From Bifidobacterium parmae (GTDB lineage: Bacteria; Actinomycetota; Actinomycetes; Actinomycetales; Bifidobacteriaceae), in contig NZ_NMWT01000020.1 in the NCBI RefSeq assembly GCF_002860365.1, positions 21,876 through 85,875 on the forward strand: 64,000 nt of DNA, given 5' to 3'. Every line of letters starts with the position of its first letter. Position 1 is the first letter of the stretch. Shown one piece after another: positions 25,047-32,701 of this stretch. The position numbers and the translations under genes are program-made. The notes beneath the pieces were generated by a model, which saw nothing but the letters and a program-made list of their open reading frames with translations, did not search any database and was not told where the DNA came from.

Positions 25047-25319
25047 GTGTGGGGCACGGGCGTGCCACACACGCACACCGGGAACGTCATGTGGAGCACA
25101 GGCGCGCCACCACGCAACCAGACCCGCTCATACGACGAAGCGTGGAGCATTATCGCGCCACACAATCACTCCGCGGACGCAATCCGCGCAAGTGTGGAGC
25201 AGGCCCGCTCCACACACCACGCGAACCATGCGGAATCACGCACGTGTGGAGCGATAACGCTCCACACACCACACCGCCACCGGTGTACCACGCGCGTGTG
25301 GAGCAGGCCCGCTCCACAC
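25047..25319. repeat. Array of six spaced hairpins, ~51-bp period
   Basis: Palindromes start at 25047, 25091, 25142, 25192, 25244 and 25296. The last three are perfect 24-mers GTGTGGAGC-N6-GCTCCACAC with 28-bp spacers; the first three are degenerate (for example GTGGAGC-N6-GCGCCAC). Loops differ between units. No gene lies between the IS and position 25508, so this array with the tandem repeat after it is the whole content of that 500-bp gap. Confidence 0.85.
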
Positions 25320-25341
25320 GAGCTCTCCCGCGCCCCTGTGT

Positions 25342-25414
25342 GGAGCACCGTCACATGGAGCACCGTCACATGGAGCACCATCACATGGAGCACCGTCACA
25401 TGGAGCACCCTCAA
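25342..25414. repeat. 15-bp tandem repeat, about five copies
   Basis: Units of GGAGCACCGTCACAT at 25342, 25357, 25372 (one change), 25387 and a diverged fifth at 25402. The unit starts with the same GGAGC as the hairpin arms before it, so it probably grew from the last half-hairpin of the array. Confidence 0.9.
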
Positions 25415-25507
25415 GGAGCACGATGCCATCCAGAATCGTCGAATGGAGGCGTACGCACCGCTCCGACTCTTCCGGGTTCCTCGTGCGGATTCGGAACATC
25501 TCATTAT

Positions 25508-25825
25508 TCACGCGATCAGCTCCGTCACCGCGACGAGCACCCCGGTCACCGTCAGGAACCACAGGGCAACCACCCCACCCGGATACCGCCAATACGAACG
25601 CCGCAGGTTCCTCACGCGCATGCACCGCCAACACACCAACGTCAGTACAGGGAGGAACGGCACAACCAGGCCAAGTACCATCCGCTGCGGCAGATCAAGC
25701 GACGCATCCGCCATCGAACCGGGCACGCACCAGACCACGAACCACACCGCATATAACAGCCAATCCACATGGATTCGCGTCAAACGTTCCGCCAGACGAT
25801 CCACACATTCCATAAGACGTGACAC
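25508..25825 (-). CDS. Family B small membrane protein, copy 1
   Basis: About 105 residues from GTG 25825 (AGGGGG five bases before it) or 101 from ATG 25813. It starts MECVDRLAERLTRIHVDWLL, nearly identical to copy 2, then has three predicted membrane helices (LLYAVWFVVWCV, VLGLVVPFLPVLTLV, VVALWFLTVTGVLVAVTEL) with a basic loop (RCMRVRNLRRSYWR). The N-terminal ~28 residues are far better conserved than the rest. No known family is recognised. It is the last gene of a five-gene A/B run and starts 10 bp after copy 1 of family A. Confidence 0.72.
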   Translation of the reverse strand: MSRLMECVDRLAERLTRIHVDWLLYAVWFVVWCVPGSMADASLDLPQRMVLGLVVPFLPVLTLVCWRCMRVRNLRRSYWRYPGGVVALWFLTVTGVLVAVTELIA

Positions 25826-25835
25826 CGGCAGCCCC

Positions 25836-26648
25836 CTACACATACGCGCCGTAACGGGGATCGGACGGCAACGGGAACCGCGGATCGCACTGATCCGGCC
25901 ACAAGACAGGCCCCGCATACGGGTAGGGCAATTCATGGCGCAACTGCTCGTAATACACGCGATACGCACGAAACAAGGCCAATTCCATCGATGCCGACAG
26001 ACCGGACGCCAGATATTCCAGATCCGGGTCGACGCCGGGCAACCGGCACCAGTACATCCGGTTCACCCACACGTGCAAGTACCCGTCCCATACGATCCAT
26101 CCCGGCTTCATCGCCATGCCGTTCATCAGCTCGACCATGCGAGCCGACAGCCTGCCCGTATACGGCGGCATGAACGGCGGATCATCCACATGACCCAACG
26201 AACACGTCGCATGCAACGTCAACGACGAATCCACAGTCAACGGAAACGGAGCACGCAACACGGCGAACCACGCTTCATCCGCCTCACGGTTCCGGACGGG
26301 CGGCATCGGCCGGATTGGCCGATAATACGGGGACACCGTCCCGTCGCTTGATGCATCCAACCCGCCAGGCAGACGGTCGACGGAGTCGCAGGCGGCCGCC
26401 ACCCAGCCGTCACGCCAAGTCAGACGCGCCCGCCAACGACGGTCCGCGGGGTCGCCCAACGACATGCCATCATCAAGGACGACAGGCGTATCGCGCCCCG
26501 AAGCGGCCGTGAAGAACAGGCAGCGCGGCAGATCGAACGAGGGACGCGCGGCGCCGCCCGTACGCCCCGATCCGAACCAGCCGCGATGCACCCAGTGACG
26601 CGGATTCAACGCCGGACTGTTCGACCGCCAGATGCCAAGCGCACGCAT
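25836..26648 (-). CDS. Family A protein of unknown function, copy 1
   Basis: 270 residues from ATG 26648, which overlaps the upstream family B stop by one base (TGATG), so the pair is translationally coupled. It opens MRALGIWRSN, then NPRHWVHRGWF; the core shared by all three copies is TCSLGHVDDPPFMPPYTG, followed by MVELMNGMAMKPGWIVWDGY and LHVWVN, then a C-terminal PYPYAGPVLWPDQCDPRFPL. It is rich in Trp, Pro and Tyr with no signal peptide and no clear membrane helix. The function is unknown. Its constant pairing with a small membrane protein suggests a membrane-associated complex. Confidence 0.75.
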   Translation of the reverse strand: MRALGIWRSNSPALNPRHWVHRGWFGSGRTGGAARPSFDLPRCLFFTAASGRDTPVVLDDGMSLGDPADRRWRARLTWRDGWVAAACDSVDRLPGGLDASSDGTVSPYYRPIRPMPPVRNREADEAWFAVLRAPFPLTVDSSLTLHATCSLGHVDDPPFMPPYTGRLSARMVELMNGMAMKPGWIVWDGYLHVWVNRMYWCRLPGVDPDLEYLASGLSASMELALFRAYRVYYEQLRHELPYPYAGPVLWPDQCDPRFPLPSDPRYGAYV

Positions 26649-26992
26649 CACCACCACCGTCCTCCCGCCAGTTCGGCCACCAGCACAAGCAGGGTGATGA
26701 CGGTCAGAATCCACCATGCGATACGCCCGTTCCGATACCAGTAGTTCAACAGAAACAGGTCAGGCCCCTGTCGGTGACGTTCCTTCAGACACGCCTGACA
26801 TACGAGGGTCATTGATGGCAGAAGAAACAACAGCAACACGGCCAGCAGGGCGTAAGAAGGGGCGAGTCGGCCCGCCGGAATCCGATAAGGGGTGATCAGC
26901 GCCGCCAACCACACCGCATACAACAGCCAATCCGCATGGATTCGCGTCAAACGTTCCGCCAGACGATCCACACATTCCATATGACGTGACAC
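26648..26992 (-). CDS. Family B small membrane protein, copy 2
   Basis: 114 residues from GTG 26992, five bases after AGGAGG, a site that itself overlaps the stop of the upstream family A copy. It starts MSRHMECVDRLAERLTRIHA and has three membrane helices (LLYAVWLAALITPY, ALLAVLLLFLLPSMTLV, IAWWILTVITLLVLVAEL). Similarity to copy 1 is near-perfect for the first ~30 residues and weak after. The stop overlaps the start of family A copy 1. Confidence 0.72.
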   Translation of the reverse strand: MSRHMECVDRLAERLTRIHADWLLYAVWLAALITPYRIPAGRLAPSYALLAVLLLFLLPSMTLVCQACLKERHRQGPDLFLLNYWYRNGRIAWWILTVITLLVLVAELAGGRWW

Positions 26993-27001
26993 CGGCACCT
27001 C

Positions 27002-27823
27002 CTACACGTACGCGTCGTAGCGCGAATCGGACGGCAACGGGAACCGCGGATCGCACTGATCCGGCCACGAGACGGGCCCCGCATACGGATACGGCAGCTC
27101 ACACCGCAACTACTCGTAATACACGCGATACGCCTTGAACAGTTCAAGCTCCAACGTCGCGGGCACGCCGCCGATGGCGTAACGAAAATCATCGTTCGCA
27201 TCCGGCAGTTGTTTCCAGTACAGGGAGTTCACCCACACGTGCAGATACCCATCCCATACGATCCAACCCGGCTTCATGCGGAACGAGTTCATCAACCGCA
27301 CCATCGCCTGCGACGGATCGCCGTTGTAGGGCGGCATGAACGGCGGGTCGTCGGTATGGCCAAGCGAGCATGTGGAGAACGACGTGAGGCCGGTGTCTTC
27401 GGTGATGGGGAACGGGGCACGCAGAATGCTGATGTCCATACGTCTGCTGCCGTCCCCCTTGTCGCCGATCTGTCTGGGGAATGGCCGCACCGGAGCACAA
27501 TACCAGCAAGACACGGTGCTTGCCCCGTGATTATTGAACGCATAACTGGACGCGGACGCCACAATCCAATGGTCACGCCATGCGTAGGTCGTCGGGCGCG
27601 ATGCCTTTTCGAATTCTCCGATGGGATTCATCAACGTGCTGCCATCGTCCGGGAACATCGGATGATTCCGCCCCGACGCGCACGTGAACAGCAATGGAAT
27701 CGGCAGGTCGAATGCCTCGTGTTTGGCACCGAAATGATCGATGCTCGCATCCCAGCCGCGGTTCCTCCAATGCAACCTGCTCCAGCCCGGACGATTCGCC
27801 CGCATATACGCCAGATAGCCCAT
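27002..27823 (-). pseudogene. Family A protein, copy 2, with internal amber codon
   Basis: From ATG 27823 (GGAAG before it) the frame codes MGYLAYMRANRPGW and the shared core TCSLGHTDDPPFMPPYNG and MKPGWIVWDGYLHVWVN, then stops at TAG 27110-27112 where copies 1 and 3 have CAG (Y-Y-E-Q). Beyond the TAG the frame stays open with the normal C-terminus (LRCELPYPYAGP, DPRFPLPSDSRYDAYV) to a second stop at 27002. Only one base differs from an intact gene. The 237-residue truncated product would lack the last ~36 residues. Family B copy 2 follows directly. Confidence 0.75.
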
Positions 27824-27909
27824 CGCAACCACTTCCAATCATCGAGCGGACGCCCGCTGCCAATTCCTATTCCCGAGCACGTCTGTACCCACCCGACGCG
27901 TGGATTCCC

Positions 27910-28704
27910 CTACGCGTACGCGCCGTAGCGCGGATCGGACGGCAACGGGAACCGCGGATCGCACTGATCCGGCCACAAAACGGGCTCCGCATATGGATAC
28001 GGCAGCTCACACCGCAACTGCTCGTAGTAGGCACGATACGCACGGAACAAGGCCAATTCCACGGGAACGGACACACCGAAAAGCGTATGAGCAGGTCGCC
28101 TGCCCATTGATTGTCGCCAGTACAGGTAGTTCACCCACACGTGCAAGTACCCGTCCCATACGATCCATCCCGGTTTCATCGTCATGCCGTTCATCAGCTC
28201 GACCATGCGAGCCGACGGCCTGCCCGTATACGGCGGCATGAACGGCGGATCATCCACATGGCCCAACGAACACGTGGAATGCAACGTCAACGACGAATCC
28301 ACAGTCAACGGAAACGGAGCACGCAACACGGCGAACAACGCGTGTCGGGTGCGGCCATGATATCGAGGCATGGGACGTACCGGACGATAATAACGAATGA
28401 AGCGGTTCGTCACCACCTCGTCTTCGCTGTCGACCCTCATCACCAGCCAGCCGTCGCGTTCGCAGAATCCCACAGGCCAATAATCACCGGCACCAGGCAC
28501 CTTCGGACGAAGCATGGTGCCGCCAAGATCCCCGACCGCCGGCGTCTCCCTGCCGGATACGGCCGTCCAAAACAATGCCTGCGGCAGATCGAACCTGTCC
28601 AAGCATGCGCCGCCATACGAATCCACCCATCCTCTGTTGGCCCAATGATGCGGATTCGTCGCCGGGTTATTCAAGACGCTTATCGCACGGATGCTATCGA
28701 ACAC
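27910..28704 (-). CDS. Family A protein of unknown function, copy 3
   Basis: 264 residues from GTG 28704, 12 bp after the protease stop. It shares with copies 1 and 2 the NPHHWANRGW start, FIRYYRPVRPMPR, LRAPFPLTVDSSLTL, TCSLGHVDDPPFMPPYTG and the terminal YPYAEPVLWPDQCDPRFPL. The central third differs between copies, while the C-terminal half is almost identical at the DNA level between copies 1 and 3, consistent with tandem duplication plus gene conversion. No family B partner follows it. It directly follows the mycosin-like protease, which may be functionally linked. Confidence 0.75.
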   Translation of the reverse strand: MFDSIRAISVLNNPATNPHHWANRGWVDSYGGACLDRFDLPQALFWTAVSGRETPAVGDLGGTMLRPKVPGAGDYWPVGFCERDGWLVMRVDSEDEVVTNRFIRYYRPVRPMPRYHGRTRHALFAVLRAPFPLTVDSSLTLHSTCSLGHVDDPPFMPPYTGRPSARMVELMNGMTMKPGWIVWDGYLHVWVNYLYWRQSMGRRPAHTLFGVSVPVELALFRAYRAYYEQLRCELPYPYAEPVLWPDQCDPRFPLPSDPRYGAYA

Positions 28705-28716
28705 ACCGACCCCGGT

Positions 28717-30577
28717 TCACCGTGAATGACGGCCATGCGAGGACTGCGTCCCGGATCGTCGCGGAGCCTCCGACGCCCCCGGAACGGTTTGGCCGTCGGG
28801 ATACCGTGGATGCGCCTGGGGCTGCGGCGCCTGAGCGGGCGCAGGAACCGGCGGATACCCCTGCACAGGCTGCTGCGGCATAGGCGGCCTCGCATACGAG
28901 ACGGGTGCCGGAGCAGCGGGAACCGGAGGAACCGCCGGTGCCGGTGGATACGCCTGAGCCGGCGAAGACTGGACCGAATACCGTCCAGCCGGCGGATAGC
29001 CATTCGCGGGGGCCGGCACGACGTTCCGCGGCGGACGCTGCGAGCGGCGACGACGCTTCGCCAGCACGACCGCAAGCACGATGCCGGCCGACACCACGGC
29101 CACACCGACGCCCGCGATCACACCCCACGCCCACACGGGTAATCCGGCCGCCGGCTTCACATCCGACCGTTCGCCGGACGCTGCCCCCAAGCCCTTTGCG
29201 TCGGCGGTGTTCGTGGCCGAATACTTCATGCAATCCGAACCGCCATCCGCACGACACTGCTCGACCTTCTTCCATGCGGCCTGCTGACGCTCATACTCCT
29301 TGCCGATAAGACCCGCCTCACAGGGAATCGCAAAATCGGTCAGATCGCCGTTCGGTTGGATGCCATCAGGATTCTTCGAACAATCCTGCGTATACCAATC
29401 CTTGTATTCCGGATACTGGGCCGCGGCCTTCATCTGATATTCCAGAATCGGGTTCACATCCTTGTATTGGGTCGGATCGACCGTCAGCAACGCGTTCAGA
29501 TCCACTTCTCCGAAACCGCGTTTCCTCTCCGGATCGATGGTCGGCTTGCCTTTGCCTTCCTTCGTGTTACGAACCAGCGACTGGAGAATCTGGTTGCCCG
29601 TCGCGTCCGGCCACTTCTGCATCGCCAATGCCAGATATGACGACAACACGGCCGCGGCGGTCGAAGTACCGCCATCGGAAGGCACCAATGTGCCCGCCAT
29701 GAGCTGTTCCGCGGGAGCCAACACCCCCTGCCCATAGGAAAGCACCGCGATATTGCCGTCGACCGTGTCAGACCCGGAGGAAATCCGCCCATTCTGGTCC
29801 GCGCTGTTCACGGTGACGATTCCGGGAAAATACTGCATCTGCCTTGGATCGCCGACCAAATCCTTCAAGCCCTGTTTGGTGGTGTTGGGACGTCCGCTGA
29901 CGGTGATTACACCATGCCGCAGTGCCGTGACGAATCCCTCATAGGCATCGGATGTCAGATCCCTGTTCTGCGAGCGATTGATGATGCGCGCCCCCCCATT
30001 TCACGGCCGTCGCCTCATCGACGCCAGGTTCCGATGCCGCCCAGTCCGTCTTGTCGGTTCCGCACCCCATCAGCTGGGCTACCCCTTTGACCGCACGGCC
30101 ATTGGCTATACTCAACAGTTTCGCTTTCGGAGCTGCTCCCAGCACCCCCGTTTTGCCGTCATAATCCTTGCCGTTGCCGGCAATCCAAGTCAGCATATCC
30201 GTGCCATGCGTATACTGCCAGCTATCCTCGCCTCTCCGGAGAGAGGCAGTCATCGGCTTCCCGTTGATGATGCACTGGGTCTTTACCCTCTTCTCGGAAT
30301 CCCATTCCCGGAAGCTGCCCACCTGATACGTGATATCGGCATCCGCCAACCCCGGATAGTCCCCGATCGGTTGGTCGTCGAGCACGGCGACCTTGACGCC
30401 GGAACCGTCGATGCCCTGCTTCCACGCGTTCCGCACCACGTCGTTCTCCACAGGCCAACGTCCAGGCTCCTCGGCGTACGCCGACGGCGCCACCATGCCC
30501 AGACACGCGGCGAACGCCACAGCGCATGTGGCGGCCCGGACCAATCGCCGTAATCCCCGTTCCAACGTCGTCGCCAT
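28717..30577 (-). pseudogene. Mycosin-like S8 serine protease, frameshifted in a G7 tract
   Basis: Two frames form one subtilase. The first part (from 30577) has a signal peptide (LVRAATCAVAFAACLGMVA...AYAEE), the Asp motif VAVLDDQP and the His motif YTHGTDMLTW. It leaves frame at seven Gs (29991-29997, minus strand); six Gs would restore KWGARIINRSQNRDL and link to the second part, which has the Ser motif GGTSTAAAVLSSYLA, a C-terminal membrane helix (VWAWGVIAGVGVAVVSAGIV) and a Pro-rich cytoplasmic tail. This is the type VII secretion mycosin layout, though no EccC or WXG100 gene is in the window. Sequencing error or slippage control cannot be excluded. Confidence 0.85.
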
Positions 30578-30679
30578 ATGCCGGTTCTCCCTTCTCCACG
30601 GTCATGCGACGGATGCCCGTCGACCGTCACGTCGTCGTGATCCACTATGCCTCCCATCCTACCCCGACGATTCCGCCGT

Positions 30680-31360
30680 TCACCACACGCCCACGCCTTG
30701 CGCCGCCCCGCGCACGGGAGGCGTCCATCCGGGAGGACATGCGGGCGGGTACGGGCTCATGCCCGCACCCGGTATGCTCTCGCAGATCAGTCCGCGGGAT
30801 TCGCGGAACGTGTACTCCGCGAGCGAGACGCGCGCGGCCGCCGCGTTCGCCATCAGCAGCGGCACGTCCACGAACGCCATCATCCCGACCGTCGCGTCCG
30901 CCCACCGCAACAGCTCGTTCCCGCGCATGGTCAACGGGCGCATGTCCGGCCCGTCCGGCGGCTGCAACACGATGCGACGGCCCGCGTTCCGCCGCGCCTC
31001 CGCGTCGCCCAAGGCCATGCCGGCGGCGATGTCCGCGCCGAACGGCAGCAGATGGTCCGCGGCGAGCTGCCCCACGGCCGTGGCGACCATGGCGTTCTCC
31101 GACTCCGCGCTCGGCATGGTGAACACCACATGCCGCCAATGCCGGGTCACGCCGTACACGTCGTTCGGCCCGGACTGCCATCCGACCAGCCGGCCATGCG
31201 TATAGTCGAGCAGCATCCACCCTGCCGCATACGCGGACGCCAGCCGGTCCGCGGCGCCCGGCCCAGCCAGCCACCGTTCCGTCCGGTTCGACACTACGCG
31301 CGCCGCCATGTTCCCCTGCAACAGCGGATTGTCCAGCAAGCGTCCCCTGGGTCTTCGCAT
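30680..31360 (-). CDS. Protein of unknown function upstream of the protease
   Basis: 226 residues from ATG 31360 (GAGG five bases before it). It is soluble-looking, rich in Ala, Gly, Trp and Met, with no signal peptide, no clear membrane helix and no motif I can name; stretches such as YAAGWMLLDYTHGRLVGWQS, HVVFTMPSAESENAMVATAV and EYTFRESRGLICESIPG are visible. The last 30 residues are Pro/Gly-rich. It is on the same strand as the protease and the A/B genes, 102 bp upstream of the protease. It could belong to the same secretion-related group, but nothing in the sequence proves it. Confidence 0.7.
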   Translation of the reverse strand: MRRPRGRLLDNPLLQGNMAARVVSNRTERWLAGPGAADRLASAYAAGWMLLDYTHGRLVGWQSGPNDVYGVTRHWRHVVFTMPSAESENAMVATAVGQLAADHLLPFGADIAAGMALGDAEARRNAGRRIVLQPPDGPDMRPLTMRGNELLRWADATVGMMAFVDVPLLMANAAAARVSLAEYTFRESRGLICESIPGAGMSPYPPACPPGWTPPVRGAAQGVGVW

Positions 31361-31483
31361 CGTCGCCTCGCTTTCCGGTTCCGGCCGCTCCCCGATCGAG
31401 CCTCCGGTACCGTCCAGTCTACAACCGCGTTCCGGCGGGCCTCGCGGGCCTCGCGGGCCTCGCGGGCTTCGCGGCCCGGCGGC

Positions 31484-32314
31484 TCAGTACGTCTTCAATG
31501 CGAGGTCGATGGTGAGGACGATGCCGGCGATTACGGCGGCGGCGCGCATCACGTTCGCGGGGATGCGGCGGGTGATGGGCGGGGCGATGTAGCCGCCGAT
31601 GAAGCATCCGACGCACAGCATGATCGCGGCCGGCCAGTCGACCGCGCCGCGCACGATGAACACGATGGACGCGGTGATGTTCGCGCCCGTGCCGATCAGC
31701 GTCTTCAACGCGTTGATCTTGTGGAACGGGCCGATCTTCGCCGCGTCGAGCACGGCGAGCGCGAGCGTGCCCGCGCCGGCGCCGAAGTACCCGGAGTAGA
31801 CGGCGACCGCGACGACGCCGATCCACACCCACCAGGAATCCTGTTTGAGCGGCTGCACGGGCCGTTCGAGGGAGTCGCCGCCCTGCATGCGCGTGAGCTG
31901 CGCGTGCGCGTCGGCGGCGGCCTGCTTGGCCTGCATGCGCCCGCGCGGGTTGACGGCGATGATGAGCGAGGAGAACAGGATCAGCGCGGGCGCGGCGAAT
32001 TCGAACACCTTCGGGTCGAGTTCGAGCAGCAGGTACGCGCCGGCCACGCCGCCGACCGCGCCGATGGACACGTACACGGCGACGCGCAGCGCCTGCCCCT
32101 TGAGTTCGCGGCGCGCGCCCATCACGCCGCCGATGCCGGTGCCGACCACGCCCACCGTGTTCGACGCGTTCGCGAGCACCGGCGGGATGCCGCAGGCTAG
32201 CAGCGCCGGATACGACACGAGCGACGACGCGCCCACCGCGTATCCGACGAATCCCGCGCCCACTCCGGCGAGCAGGATCAGCAGCAGCGTGATGACGGAA
32301 AAACCCGCGACCAT
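31484..32314 (-). CDS. TauE/SafE-family membrane exporter
   Basis: 276 residues from ATG 32314 (AGGAG eight bases before it; longer upstream readings run into the palindrome array and lack a ribosome site). About eight membrane helices, with the duplicated family motif visible twice: VGAGFVGYAVGASSLVSYPAL at the start and VYSGYFGAGAGTLALAVLD in the second half. A cytoplasmic loop of ~45 residues (RGRMQAKQAAADAHAQLTRM) joins the halves. Members export sulfite, sulfoacetate or other small anions; the substrate here is unknown. A single-gene unit. Confidence 0.88.
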   Translation of the reverse strand: MVAGFSVITLLLILLAGVGAGFVGYAVGASSLVSYPALLACGIPPVLANASNTVGVVGTGIGGVMGARRELKGQALRVAVYVSIGAVGGVAGAYLLLELDPKVFEFAAPALILFSSLIIAVNPRGRMQAKQAAADAHAQLTRMQGGDSLERPVQPLKQDSWWVWIGVVAVAVYSGYFGAGAGTLALAVLDAAKIGPFHKINALKTLIGTGANITASIVFIVRGAVDWPAAIMLCVGCFIGGYIAPPITRRIPANVMRAAAVIAGIVLTIDLALKTY

Positions 32315-32429
32315 CCCTTCGGCTCCTCTCATGCAAAGATCCATGGGCGAAGGCCCATGACCTTGTAGGGAGGATACGCCCCTACGCGCGCACCGCCCCG
32401 TTTCTCTTGCCATATGGACGCGCGCACCG

Positions 32430-32593
32430 TCCCGTTGTCGGGAAATGAGGCCATTGCTCCCGAAACCGGGACGCTGACGCGCGCTCACCGTCCCGTTGTC
32501 GGGAAACCAGGGCACTCATCCCGAATCCGGGACGTTTGTGTCTACTCAGCGTCCCGGATTCGGGAGCATGCGGCTGTTTTCCGGACAACGGGA
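32430..32593. repeat. Palindrome array, three 61-bp units
   Basis: Six 14-bp hairpins of the type TCCCG-N4-CGGGA start at 32430, 32458, 32491, 32519, 32552 and 32580 (the last with one arm change), with spacing alternating 28 and 33. Each 61-bp unit is a pair GTCCCGTTGTCGGGAAA ... TCCCGAAWCCGGGACG; the third pair is inverted. The array fills the 387-bp gap between pepN and the TauE-type gene; nothing else was found there. Confidence 0.88.
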
Positions 32594-32701
32594 CGCCCGA
32601 CATACCCGCAACCGACCGCAAAACGCGTGGTGCCCCGGTGCATGGCCATCACGGACCATGCACCGGGGCACCACGCCGGGTCGTTCACCACCCGACCGGC
32701 A

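Noticed and set aside
25047-25319. CRISPR array
   Set aside because: The 24/28 bp geometry fits, but only the arms repeat, loops differ, half of the units are degenerate and no cas gene is near.
29991-29997. Programmed ribosomal frameshift in the protease gene
   Set aside because: No heptameric slippery site of the X-XXY-YYZ type with a pseudoknot was found; a plain homopolymer indel explains it.
32430-32593. CRISPR array
   Set aside because: 14-bp palindromes alternate at two spacings and the third unit is inverted; CRISPR repeats do not behave so.
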